From: Pseudomonadota bacterium
Lineage (GTDB): Bacteria > Pseudomonadota > Alphaproteobacteria > Rhizobiales > Xanthobacteraceae
Direction of reading: 5' to 3'
Length of the DNA stretch: 15,175 bases
NCBI GenBank assembly: GCA_963205465.1
Contig: CAUJKG010000167.1
Coordinates: 1-15,175 of the forward strand
Each line of letters begins with the position of its first letter. The stretch's first letter is position 1. The notes under the pieces were generated by a model that saw only the letters and a program-made list of their open reading frames with translations, was not told the origin of the DNA and did not search any database. Shown in pieces: positions 1 through 6,315 of the stretch. The translations under genes were made by a program, and so were the position numbers.

Positions 1-523
1 CTGGGCGCAGAAGAACGCGATCCGCGAGGACGTGCGGGCCTTCATCTCCTACATGCCCGACGCGTTGATGCGGCCGGTGCCTTCGGAGCCGGTGCCGTTT
101 TCCACGCCGCGTGCCTGGGCGCTGCTCAGCCAGGCGCTCGACAGGGCGGAAGGCGCGGGCATCCTGAACAACGAAACGCGCCGCGCGCTCGCCTTCGGCC
201 GCCTCACGGCGGAAGACGCCGCCGTATTCTGCGCGCTCGCTGAAGAAGCCATCGGCAAGATGCGTCCAATCGAGGACTACATTGCCGCGCCGGATTTGAT
301 GCCGAAGACCGATGCCGCACGCTGGTTCATTCTCAATTGCATCCGGCAGAACGTGCGCGAAGGAAAGCTCTCGCATCTGAAGCCGAAAGCAGTGAACCGC
401 TTCCTCGGCAGTCTGCCAGCGGAAGCACAGCTCACGCTGCTCACCGAGCTCGTCGAGCAGTGGGGCGCGCTCGGCGCCGACAAGTCGATGCTGAAGCTCC
501 TGAAGGACGTCACCGCGATATGA
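1..523 (+). CDS. MoxR-family AAA+ ATPase, C-terminal part (5' end outside window)
   Basis: This is the final 173 residues of an ATPase whose N-terminal Walker A/B core lies to the left of the window. The open frame begins at base 2 with Trp-Ala-Gln-Lys-Asn and ends with TGA at 521-523. The segment WAQKNAIREDVRAFISYMPD is typical of the lid region of MoxR-like AAA+ ATPases that partner with VWA proteins; the rest is a helical C-terminal extension. MoxR ATPases act as chaperones that load or remodel metal-dependent or multi-subunit enzymes together with a VWA-domain protein. The stop overlaps the start of the downstream metallopeptidase/VWA gene (ATGA at 520-523), which supports translational coupling and a shared job. 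The call depends largely on this partner gene, because the catalytic half is not visible here. The specific client is unknown. Confidence 0.75.
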   Translation, partial: WAQKNAIREDVRAFISYMPDALMRPVPSEPVPFSTPRAWALLSQALDRAEGAGILNNETRRALAFGRLTAEDAAVFCALAEEAIGKMRPIEDYIAAPDLMPKTDAARWFILNCIRQNVREGKLSHLKPKAVNRFLGSLPAEAQLTLLTELVEQWGALGADKSMLKLLKDVTAI

Positions 524-1779
524 ACCCGGTTCCTTCCGCCGAAGCGACGCTCGCGCGCATCGAGCGGGGCTTGCGCATGGTCACGGTGCCGATGCCGCAT
601 CTCGCGGGATTGGCGGCGGCGGTGCGCTGCTCGATCGACGACCGGATTCCGACCATGGGCGTCTTCGCCTCGGGCCGGATGATCGCGAACCGCCAGTTCG
701 TGGCAAAGCTGAAAGAGAACGAGCTGATCTTCGTGCTGGCGCACGAGCTTCTGCATCTCGCGCTGCGCACGCACGACCGCGCCAAGGGTTCGGGCCGGCT
801 CGAGTTCAACTATGCGCACGACTACATCATCAACGACATCCTGCGCGCCGAACTCGGCTTCACTCATGTTCCGGCGGGCGGCCTCGACATGCCCGGCGCC
901 AAGGAGAAGTCCGCCGAGCAGATCGTCCTCGAAATGCGCAAGGACGGCGACAAGATGCAGTCCAAGACGCAGGTGTGGGACGGCAAGTCGGTCTCGGCAC
1001 GCGGCGCGCTGAACCCGTCCGGCTCCGGCAACGGGCAGCAAAGCACGGACGACGCTGGCGACGTGATGGACGACGCCAAGGAGCGCGAGCTCTTCCCCGA
1101 GTGCAAAGGCGGCCAGGCGGCGCAGGCCAAGGATATGCAGGGCCGAGCCGCCAAAGCGCTCGCGCTCGGCAAGGCCATGGGTGCCATGAAAGGGCGGGGG
1201 ACCGAGACCGGTGACGTCACCCAGACCGTCATGGCGTTGCGCGGGCTTTACCGCACGCCGTGGGAGATCGCGCTGCAGAAGTGGATCGAGTCGGTCGCGC
1301 CCGGCGAGCGGACTTATCTGCGGCCGTCGCGCCGCGAGGTGGCGGGAAGCGACATCGTGCTCGCGGGCCGCAAGCGGGAATCCTGGATGCTCAATATCGT
1401 GCTCGACACCTCGGGCTCGATGACGGACGAAATTCCCCGTGCGCTCGGCGCGATCGCGGACTTCTGTGACGCGGCTGCGATCGACGAAATCCGTCTCGTG
1501 CAATGCGACGCTGCGGTTACGGGCGACGAAATGCTTTCGCCCGAAGCGCTCGCCAATTATCAGGTCTCGGGCTTCGGCGGCAGCGACCTTTCGCCGGGCA
1601 TGCAAGCGCTGGCGGAAGACGCCCGCGTTACCGCCACGCTCGTCATTACCGACGGCGACATTTCCTATCCGCCCGAAGAGATGCCCTATGACGTGCTCTG
1701 GGTCATCACGCCGGGCGCTAACGGCAGTTTCAATCCGCCCTATGGGCAAGTCATCCGGATGCAGGGAGGCCGCGCATGA
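520..1779 (+). CDS. DUF2201-type putative metallopeptidase with C-terminal VWA-like domain
   Basis: The 419-residue protein starts at ATG 520, overlapping the ATPase stop. An in-frame extension back to 337 exists but lies wholly inside the ATPase gene and is rejected. The N-terminal part carries a zinc-peptidase HEXXH motif (His75-Glu-Leu-Leu-His79) followed by AHDYIIND, the usual arrangement in the DUF2201 N-terminal domain. A low-complexity linker rich in Gly, Asp and Gln (about 165-200) leads to a von Willebrand A-like domain with a MIDAS start, Asp296-Thr-Ser-Gly-Ser300. MoxR/VWA pairs are generally thought to act as metal-chelatase or chaperone systems. Here the VWA subunit also has an apparently intact peptidase motif, so it may cut or bind its client. 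There is no signal peptide, so it is probably cytoplasmic. The family assignment is firm; substrate and biological role are not known. Confidence 0.85.
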   Translation: MNPVPSAEATLARIERGLRMVTVPMPHLAGLAAAVRCSIDDRIPTMGVFASGRMIANRQFVAKLKENELIFVLAHELLHLALRTHDRAKGSGRLEFNYAHDYIINDILRAELGFTHVPAGGLDMPGAKEKSAEQIVLEMRKDGDKMQSKTQVWDGKSVSARGALNPSGSGNGQQSTDDAGDVMDDAKERELFPECKGGQAAQAKDMQGRAAKALALGKAMGAMKGRGTETGDVTQTVMALRGLYRTPWEIALQKWIESVAPGERTYLRPSRREVAGSDIVLAGRKRESWMLNIVLDTSGSMTDEIPRALGAIADFCDAAAIDEIRLVQCDAAVTGDEMLSPEALANYQVSGFGGSDLSPGMQALAEDARVTATLVITDGDISYPPEEMPYDVLWVITPGANGSFNPPYGQVIRMQGGRA

Positions 1780-2162
1780 AGGTCGTGCAGGAACTCGTTA
1801 CCTATTTCGATCGCCGTGGCGCGCTGTCTTCGAAGCAGCTTCGCTCGCTGCTCGACCAGGGCTTTCTTGCCGCGGAAGCGCCGCCGAACATGTTAGAGCT
1901 CTGCCACGACGTGGGCGCGAACTACTATTTCCGGGTGCGGGGCGAGGTCGAGGGGCAGGTCTGGGGGACCGACGTCTATACCGGCGACTCTTCGCTCGGC
2001 GTTGCCGCCGTGCATGCGGGGCTGGTGAAGCCGGGCGATACGGCGGTGGTAAAGGTCTCGGTGGTTGCGCCGCCTTCGCAGTATCAGGGCAGCATCCGCA
2101 ACAATGTGAAAACGCACGACTTCGGCCGCTACGGGACGGCCTATAAACTCTCCGCAATCTAA
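1776..2162 (+). CDS. Small LCCL-domain protein coupled to the MoxR/VWA genes
   Basis: The 128-residue protein starts at ATG 1776, overlapping the preceding stop (ATGA). A good ribosome binding site, GGGAGG, lies about seven bases upstream. Residues 1-45 are helical, without signal peptide or membrane segment. From about residue 55 the sequence reads as an LCCL domain: VWGTDVYTGDSSLGVAAVHAG, then a basic/beta segment, then QYQGSIRNNVKTHDFGRY. The VWGT, YT-DSS, AAVHAG and Y-GS-RN-V blocks are the family hallmarks. The first-block Cys usually found after DSS in eukaryotic members is Gly here, so that disulfide is missing, as expected for a cytoplasmic bacterial form. LCCL domains are thought to bind ligands or lipids; no activity can be assigned. 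The overlap suggests it works with, or is a client of, the upstream ATPase and VWA protein. Confidence 0.75.
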   Translation: MKVVQELVTYFDRRGALSSKQLRSLLDQGFLAAEAPPNMLELCHDVGANYYFRVRGEVEGQVWGTDVYTGDSSLGVAAVHAGLVKPGDTAVVKVSVVAPPSQYQGSIRNNVKTHDFGRYGTAYKLSAI

Positions 2163-2178
2163 TCCTCTGCGACAAACG

Positions 2179-2215
2179 AAAACGCCGGCCCTGCAAAGGA
2201 CCGGCGTTTTTGCAT
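2179..2215. terminator. Bidirectional intrinsic terminator between convergent genes
   Basis: AACGCCGG (2181-2188) pairs with CCGGCGTT (2201-2208). The stem extends by three further pairs beyond one mismatch, around a GCAA loop. It is flanked by T5 on the right (2207-2211) and AAAA on the left (2179-2182), so it can end transcription from the LCCL operon on the plus strand and from the H1-like gene on the minus strand. Confidence 0.85.
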
Positions 2216-2229
2216 AATCGGCGCGTATC

Positions 2230-2535
2230 TTACGAGGCGGCCGGTGCGGGTGCTACCGGTGCGGCGGCTGCCGCGACTTCCGCCTTGGACTTGCGCTTCA
2301 TGTCCATGGTGTGAGCGCGCTTGTAGGTCTGGATGTCCTTGAACTTTCCGCCCTTGTCGCGCACCGCGTAGAGCTTCTTGCCCTTGGAGCTGTAGAGCAC
2401 CGTACGGCGGCTCTTTTTTGCCTTGGTCTTTTTGGTCTTCTTGGCAGCTTTCTTCGCCGTTTTCTTGGCTGCTTTTTTAGCTGTTTTCTTTTTGGCTTTC
2501 TTTGCCGCCTTCTTCGCTTTTTTCTTCTTTGCCAT
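2230..2535 (-). CDS. Lysine/alanine-rich histone H1-like DNA-binding protein
   Basis: The 101-residue protein begins at ATG 2535 with MAKKKKAKKAAKK. The ribosome binding site GAGGGG lies nine bases upstream on the minus strand. A longer in-frame start at 2577 would overrun the promoter and lacks such a site. Residues 2-43 consist almost entirely of Lys, Ala and Thr in KKxAKK-type repeats, like the C-terminal tail of eukaryotic histone H1 and bacterial H1-like proteins. Residues 44-80 form a distinct module, RRTVLYSSKGKKLYAVRDK followed by GGKFKDIQTYKRAHTMDMKR, and the protein ends in an Ala/Pro-rich tail. It probably binds and compacts nucleic acid non-specifically. The family is an inference from composition; the central module looks conserved rather than random, but I cannot name a domain for it. 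Transcription ends at the shared terminator at 2179-2215. Confidence 0.75.
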   Translation of the reverse strand: MAKKKKAKKAAKKAKKKTAKKAAKKTAKKAAKKTKKTKAKKSRRTVLYSSKGKKLYAVRDKGGKFKDIQTYKRAHTMDMKRKSKAEVAAAAAPVAPAPAAS

Positions 2536-2575
2536 AACCCAATTCCCCTCAGTTGCCGCAAATCGGATAACGGAC

Positions 2576-2604
2576 ATTAGCGCGTGTCATCGATTTTTCG
2601 TCAA
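2576..2604 (-). promoter_or_regulatory. Candidate sigma-70-type promoter of the H1-like gene
   Basis: Read on the minus strand, TTGACG (2604-2599) is followed by a 17-base spacer and GCTAAT (2581-2576), matching 5/6 and 4/6 consensus bases. It would give a leader of about 34 bases before ATG 2535. Confidence 0.45.
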
Positions 2605-2641
2605 TGGCGATTCGAGGGCTTCCCCCATGTTCGGCTCTTGT

Positions 2642-2670
2642 TTGGCAAGGCGTGAGTGCTGACGCATACT
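2642..2670 (+). promoter_or_regulatory. Candidate sigma-70-type promoter of the oxidoreductase gene
   Basis: TTGGCA (2642-2647), a 17-base spacer and CATACT (2665-2670) match 5/6 and 4/6 consensus bases. The leader to ATG 2721 would be about 44 bases and carries an AGAGGG ribosome binding site near 2708. It is divergent from, and does not overlap, the promoter of the H1-like gene. Confidence 0.4.
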
Positions 2671-2720
2671 GAAAACCTCACAACAAAAAAGCAGTCTCAA
2701 GGGAGCCTAGAGGGTACGCC

Positions 2721-3740
2721 ATGTCCGCAAACCAGAACCGCCGTATCGTGCTTGCCTCGCGTCCCGAAGGCGAACCGAAGCCAGAACACTTCCGTTTGGA
2801 AACGAGTGCTATCCCGGAGCCCAAAGACGGCGAGGTACTGTTGCGCAATCTCTGGATGTCGCTCGATCCCTATATGCGCGGCCGCATGAGCGCGGCGAAG
2901 TCCTATGCCAAGCCGGTCGAGATCGGCGAACCGATGGTCGCCGGGACCGTCAGCGAGATCGTGAAGTCCAACCGGCCGGAATTCGTGCCGGGCGACATCG
3001 TGCTCTCCTACACGGGGTGGATGGATTACGCGATTTCGAACGGCTCCGATCTACGCAAGCTCGACCCCAAGCAGGCGCCGGTACAGACCGCGCTCGGCGT
3101 GCTCGGCATGCCCGGGATGACCGCCTATACCGGCATGCGCAATATCGGCATGCCGAAGGCGGGTGAAACCGTCGTGGTGGCGGCCGCTGCCGGTCCGGTG
3201 GGCTCCTTCGTCGGTCAATATGCCAAGCTCAAAGGCTGTCGCGCGGTCGGCATCGCGGGCGGGGCGGACAAGTGCAAGTATCTCGTCGACGAGCTCGGCT
3301 TTGACGCCGCGGTCGATCATCGCGATCCGGACCTGCCGGCCAAGCTCGCGAGCGCCTGTCCCGGCGGCATCGATGTCTATTTCGAGAACGTCGGCGGCAA
3401 GGTCTGGGATGCGGTGTTTCCGCTGCTGAACGATTTTGCCCGCGTGCCGGTTTGCGGGATCGTCGCGCATTACAACGACACCGCATTGCCGCCGGGTCCG
3501 GATCGTACCGGCATGCTGATGGGAGCAATCCTCCGCCGCCGCCTTACGCTGCGCGGTTTCATCGTGTGGGACTTTCAGGCGCAGGCCGGCGACTTCTACC
3601 GCGAAGCGGGTGCATGGCTACGGGAGGGCCGCATCAAGTACCGCGAGGATATCGTCAACGGTCTCGAAAACGCACCGGAAGCCTTCATCGGCATGCTGAA
3701 GGGCAAGAACTTGGGGAAGTTGCTGGTGAAGATCGCTTGA
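2721..3740 (+). CDS. NADP-dependent medium-chain oxidoreductase (CurA / 2-alkenal reductase type)
   Basis: The 339-residue cytoplasmic enzyme has the usual length for the zinc-free leukotriene B4 dehydrogenase/CurA branch of medium-chain dehydrogenases, which reduce activated C=C double bonds of enones and enals with NADPH. The N-terminal GroES-like domain carries the branch signature WMSLDPYMRGRMS (about 46-57). The Rossmann domain starts at the glycine-rich turn AAAGPVGSFVGQYAK (about 155-169), where the more common AASGAVG is replaced by AAAGPVG. The FENVGG motif at about 221-226 is also characteristic, and no zinc-binding Cys cluster is present. It appears to be a single-gene unit with its own promoter. 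A palindrome (3747-3769) lies between it and the convergent modC. The natural substrate cannot be told from sequence; detoxification of reactive aldehydes or quinones is a plausible role. Confidence 0.88.
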   Translation: MSANQNRRIVLASRPEGEPKPEHFRLETSAIPEPKDGEVLLRNLWMSLDPYMRGRMSAAKSYAKPVEIGEPMVAGTVSEIVKSNRPEFVPGDIVLSYTGWMDYAISNGSDLRKLDPKQAPVQTALGVLGMPGMTAYTGMRNIGMPKAGETVVVAAAAGPVGSFVGQYAKLKGCRAVGIAGGADKCKYLVDELGFDAAVDHRDPDLPAKLASACPGGIDVYFENVGGKVWDAVFPLLNDFARVPVCGIVAHYNDTALPPGPDRTGMLMGAILRRRLTLRGFIVWDFQAQAGDFYREAGAWLREGRIKYREDIVNGLENAPEAFIGMLKGKNLGKLLVKIA

Positions 3741-3746
3741 TATCGC

Positions 3747-3769
3747 ACCCTCCCCGCAAGGGGGAGGGT
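3747..3769. terminator. Perfect 9-bp hairpin between convergent genes (terminator or REP-like palindrome)
   Basis: ACCCTCCCC (3747-3755) and GGGGAGGGT (3761-3769) are exact inverted repeats around a five-base loop, GCAAG. The hairpin sits between the stops of the oxidoreductase (3740) and modC (3774). There is no clear T-run on either strand, so it may act as a Rho-dependent end or RNA stabiliser. The CCTCCCC-GCAA-GGGGAGG form resembles short dispersed palindromes common in Hyphomicrobiales genomes. Confidence 0.5.
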
Positions 3770-3773
3770 TGAG

Positions 3774-4421
3774 TTATCTCCTCTCGATCTCCGTCATCCG
3801 GCCGCTATCGATCTTCACGATCGTCTGCGCCATGCGCTCGATCTCGTCGCGCGCGTGGCTCACGTACAAGATCGGAATCCGCGCATTGGCGACGAGTTGC
3901 GAGAGATAAGGAATGATCTCGTTCTTGCGCCCGGCGTCGAGGGACGCGAGCGGTTCGTCGAGCAGCAGCGCTTTCGGCTCGGCAAGGAGCGCGCGGCCGA
4001 TAGCGACACGCTGGCGTTCGCCGCCGGAAAGCTTGCGTGGTCGCCGCGCGAGCAGCGTCTCGATGCCGAGGAGCGACACGACCTCGTCGAACTGCCGGTC
4101 GCGCTTCTTGCCCGCGAGCCAGCGGCCGAACATCAGGTTCTGCGCGACGGTGAAATGCGGAAAGAGGCGGCTTTCCTGAAACACCACGCGGACACCGCGC
4201 TTGTTGGCGGGGAGGTCGATGCGCCGTTCGCTGTCGAAAAGCGTCTTGCCGTTGACGACGATCCTGCCCTGCGCCGGGCGGTAAAGACCCGCGATCGCGG
4301 CGACGATGCTCGATTTGCCGGAGCCCGACGGTCCCGAGAGCGCGGTCACCATGCTCTCGCTTCGGAACGACACATCAAGATCGAACTCGCCGAGGAGCGC
4401 CTTCACGCTGACATCGAACAT
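3774..4421 (-). CDS. modC: Molybdate ABC transporter ATP-binding protein ModC, short form without TOBE domain
   Basis: The 215-residue ATPase starts at ATG 4421, five bases after the modB stop. It powers molybdate import through ModB at the inner membrane. All ABC motifs are present: Walker A GPSGSGKS (30-37), Q-loop FQES (81-84), signature LSGGERQRVA (131-140), Walker B ALLLDEP (151-157), D-loop SLD and switch His189. Usual ModC proteins are about 350 residues, with a C-terminal TOBE/Mop domain that senses molybdate. This one stops right after the ATPase domain (GRMTEIERR), and its stop lies next to the intergenic palindrome. The missing regulatory domain is encoded separately as mop in the same operon. 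Its position after modA-mop-modB makes molybdate the likely substrate; tungstate is a possible alternative. Confidence 0.9.
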   Translation of the reverse strand: MFDVSVKALLGEFDLDVSFRSESMVTALSGPSGSGKSSIVAAIAGLYRPAQGRIVVNGKTLFDSERRIDLPANKRGVRVVFQESRLFPHFTVAQNLMFGRWLAGKKRDRQFDEVVSLLGIETLLARRPRKLSGGERQRVAIGRALLAEPKALLLDEPLASLDAGRKNEIIPYLSQLVANARIPILYVSHARDEIERMAQTIVKIDSGRMTEIERR

Positions 4422-4426
4422 GCCGG

Positions 4427-5119
4427 TCAGCCTTCGATTCGCGCGGCAGTCTTGCGCGCGAGCACTTCGGAAATCACGAGCGCGGCAAGCGCAATCACCA
4501 TGGCGACGGCAGCGAGCCGGAATGCCCCGGCGTCGCCGCCCGGCACCTGCGTAAAGGTGTAGATCGCCGCCGGCAGCGTGCGCGTCTCGCCGGGAATGTT
4601 CGAGACGAAGGTGATGGTCGCGCCGAACTCGCCGAGTGCCTTGGCAAAAGCGAGCACCAGTCCTGCGATAATGCCGGGCAAGGCCAGCGGCAGCGTCACC
4701 AGAAAGAACGTCGTCAGTCCGCTGGCCCCGAGCGTTCGCGAAGCGTCCTCGAGCCGCCGGTCCGTGCTTTCCAATGAAAGCCGGATTGCGCGAACCATCA
4801 GCGGAAAACCCATCACGGCGGCGGCGAGCGCCGCACCGGTCCAGCGAAACGAAAACACGATGCCGAAGGTCTGTTCCAGCCAGGCGCCGATCACGCCCTT
4901 GCGGCCGAATGTCAGCAACAGAATGTAGCCGGTGACGACCGGCGGCAGCACGAGCGGCATGTGCACCAGCGCATCGAGCAAGATTTTGCCCGGAAAGCGC
5001 CAGCGCGCGAGCGCGTAAGCGACGAACATGCCCAAAGGCAGGCTGGCCGCGATACCGATCGACGCGACCCACAGGCTCAGGCGGATCGCGTCGATTTCTT
5101 CAGCGGAAAACGAGAACAA
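4427..5119 (-). CDS. modB: Molybdate ABC transporter permease ModB
   Basis: The 230-residue integral membrane protein forms the inner-membrane channel for molybdate and receives the ion from ModA. It starts with TTG at 5119. The encoded N-terminus, MFSFSAEEIDAIRLSLWVA, matches the family's usual beginning, and GGAAAG lies about eight bases upstream. No ATG or GTG lies in frame between the mop stop and this codon. About five hydrophobic helices are visible (near 13-34, 48-72, 90-108, 133-155 and 198-222). The EAA-type loop that contacts the ATPase is EDASRTLGASGLTTFFLVTL (about 124-143). The gene follows mop with a 19-base gap and is closely followed by modC, so the operon is tightly packed. 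The weak start codon may lower its translation relative to modA. Confidence 0.92.
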   Translation of the reverse strand: MFSFSAEEIDAIRLSLWVASIGIAASLPLGMFVAYALARWRFPGKILLDALVHMPLVLPPVVTGYILLLTFGRKGVIGAWLEQTFGIVFSFRWTGAALAAAVMGFPLMVRAIRLSLESTDRRLEDASRTLGASGLTTFFLVTLPLALPGIIAGLVLAFAKALGEFGATITFVSNIPGETRTLPAAIYTFTQVPGGDAGAFRLAAVAMVIALAALVISEVLARKTAARIEG

Positions 5120-5138
5120 AGGGAGAGCTTTCCGAAAA

Positions 5139-5345
5139 TCAGTCCACGCCGACCATGACGTCGGAGGCTTTGATGATCGCCTTGACGGCGCTGCCGGCTT
5201 TCAGTCCGAGTTCGTCCACGGCCTCGTTCGTGATCGAGGCGGTGATGGTGGTGCCGCCAATGTCGATCTTCACGTGCGCGGTGGTTGCGCCCTTGGTGAC
5301 CGAAGCCACTTTGCCCGGGATCTGGTTGCGTGCACTGATTTTCAT
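5139..5345 (-). CDS. mop: Stand-alone Mop/TOBE molybdate-binding protein (molbindin)
   Basis: The 68-residue protein is a single TOBE (Mop) domain: MKISARNQIPGKVASVTKGA at the start, a central IDIGGTTITASITNEAVDEL block and a closing IKASDVMVGVD. SARN, the GG turn, T-N-AV-LGL and IKAS-VMV are the conserved oxyanion-binding positions. Such molbindins assemble into hexamers that bind molybdate or tungstate in the cytoplasm, serving as storage or as a buffer for cofactor synthesis. The start at ATG 5345 is preceded by GAGGAAA at a normal distance. It lies 24 bases after modA and 19 bases before modB, in the same operon. In most ModC proteins this domain is fused to the ATPase; here ModC lacks it, so Mop may also act in trans to gate the transporter (inference). 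Confidence 0.88.
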   Translation of the reverse strand: MKISARNQIPGKVASVTKGATTAHVKIDIGGTTITASITNEAVDELGLKAGSAVKAIIKASDVMVGVD

Positions 5346-5369
5346 CTTGCGTTTCCTCAGTTGGTCTTG

Positions 5370-6176
5370 TCAGTTCGTTTTGGCCGCGGCGAGCACCGAG
5401 AAGCCGTGCTTCTTGAAAATCGCCTGCGCCGACGGCGAACTCAGCGATTTGAGAAACGCGGCGGCCTTCGGGTTCTTCGAGGTTTCGAGCTGCGCGACCG
5501 GATAGACGATCGCGGGGTGCGAGCCATCCGGGAAGGTGCCGACCACGACGACCTGGGACTCCGATGCGGCGTCGGTGCCGTAGACGATGCCGAGCGGCGC
5601 TTCGCCACGCGAAACATAGGCGAGTGCGACGCGGACGTTCTCGGCCTGCGCGAGCTTGCCTTCGACCGATTTATAGATGCCGAGTTTTTCGAGTGCGGCT
5701 TTGGCGTAGAGACCGGCCGGGACGCTGTCGACCTGACCGACCGAGAGGCGCCCGCTACCGAGCAGGCCGGCGAGATCGAAGTTCGGGCCGATCTTCACTT
5801 CTTTGAATTTGCTGTCCTTGCGCGCGATCAGCACCAGCGTATTGCCGAGCAAGTTCTGGCGCGTGTTGGCCTTGATGAGTTTCTTGCCGTCGACGTAATC
5901 CATCCATTTCAGGTCGGCCGAGATGAAAAGGTCCGCCGGTGCGCCATTCTCGATCTGCTTCGCCAGCGCCGAGCTTGCGGCGTAGCTGATCTTGACTTCG
6001 GTTTTGTTCGCTTTCGACCATTCGCCGGCGATCTCGTCGAGCGCGTTCTTCATGCTCGCCGCGGCGAAGACGATGACCGGCTGGTTGTCCTGCGCCTTGA
6101 GCGGCGCGGTCGCAGGAAGGGTAAAGGTAAGCGCAAACGCGGACAGCGCAGCGCCGATCAGAAGCCGTCGCTTCAT
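5370..6176 (-). CDS. modA: Periplasmic molybdate-binding protein ModA
   Basis: The 268-residue protein is the first gene of the molybdate uptake operon and captures molybdate in the periplasm for ModB. The start at ATG 6176 is fixed by a strong ribosome binding site, GGAGG, six bases upstream, and by the signal peptide that follows at once. This has Lys-Arg-Arg, a hydrophobic stretch of about 20 residues and probable cleavage after LKA (about residue 28). A longer in-frame start at 6230 would put 18 unrelated residues before the signal. Family blocks are VIVFAAASMKNALDEIA (about 34-50), ASSALAKQIENGAPADLFIS (about 67-86), SVPAGLYAKAALEKLG and GIVYGTDA. By comparison with E. coli ModA, Ser41, Ser69, Ala154 and Tyr199 are the likely oxyanion ligands. 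The length is normal for the family. Confidence 0.93.
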   Translation of the reverse strand: MKRRLLIGAALSAFALTFTLPATAPLKAQDNQPVIVFAAASMKNALDEIAGEWSKANKTEVKISYAASSALAKQIENGAPADLFISADLKWMDYVDGKKLIKANTRQNLLGNTLVLIARKDSKFKEVKIGPNFDLAGLLGSGRLSVGQVDSVPAGLYAKAALEKLGIYKSVEGKLAQAENVRVALAYVSRGEAPLGIVYGTDAASESQVVVVGTFPDGSHPAIVYPVAQLETSKNPKAAAFLKSLSSPSAQAIFKKHGFSVLAAAKTN

Positions 6177-6237
6177 GGTAAATCCTCCGTAGGCACAGGC
6201 GTGCCTCGTTGTTTTCATTGGAAGCGCCACGGCTTTT

Positions 6238-6253
6238 TCGCTTCATCAAGCGA
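6238..6253. promoter_or_regulatory. Palindrome upstream of modA (candidate operator)
   Basis: TCGCTTCATCAAGCGA is a perfect inverted repeat (six-base arms, CATC centre) located 62-77 bases before the modA start. It could be an operator or a leader hairpin. It does not match the TATATA-centred ModE box, so no regulator is named. Confidence 0.3.
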
Positions 6254-6263
6254 GAAAGGGGCG

Positions 6264-6283
6264 AAAACCGCCTTCTCCGGCGG
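6264..6283 (-). terminator. Candidate intrinsic terminator (minus strand)
   Basis: On the minus strand CCGCC (6283-6279), loop GGAGAA and GGCGG (6272-6268) are followed by TTTT (6267-6264). The hairpin lies between the stop of the coiled-coil gene (6343) and modA, so it would separate the two transcription units. Confidence 0.5.
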
Positions 6284-6284
6284 C

Positions 6285-6299
6285 CCGCTATTTCAGCGG
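6285..6299. repeat. Short inverted repeat next to the terminator
   Basis: CCGCT (6285-6289) and AGCGG (6295-6299) are exact inverted repeats with a five-base centre, stacked directly beside the terminator stem at 6268-6283. It may be an additional hairpin of the same termination region or part of an operator; its role is not known. Confidence 0.3.
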
Positions 6300-6315
6300 T
6301 AGTGCACCTTATAAA

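Noticed and set aside
337..519. An N-terminal extension of the metallopeptidase/VWA protein
   Set aside because: It would overlap the ATPase gene by about 180 bases with Arg/Ala-rich sequence, whereas ATG 520 makes an ATGA junction and starts a normal N-terminus.
277..1749. A 490-codon minus-strand open frame opposite the metallopeptidase/VWA gene
   Set aside because: It has no domain and a composition typical of antisense frames. The plus-strand gene has HEXXH and MIDAS motifs and coupled neighbours.
2311..2580. A plus-strand open frame encoding a very hydrophobic Leu/Phe-rich peptide that looks like a membrane protein
   Set aside because: It is the reverse complement of the Lys/Ala repeat codons of the H1-like gene. 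The apparent membrane segments are an artefact of AAG/GCC codons read backwards.
3771..4421. ModC truncated by a frameshift that hides a TOBE domain downstream
   Set aside because: Only 33 bases separate its stop from the convergent oxidoreductase gene, so no room remains for a lost domain. The shortened form is a clean gene end in this window.
4422..5072. A long fused frame upstream of ModC suggesting a ModB-ModC fusion
   Set aside because: The extension is a different reading frame of modB and encodes low-complexity sequence. ModC has its own ATG at 4421 and ModB has its own stop at 4427-4429.
5028..6302. A 424-codon plus-strand open frame opposite modA and mop
   Set aside because: It is Arg/Gly/Asp-rich without any motif, antisense to two well-identified genes, and spans intergenic hairpins.
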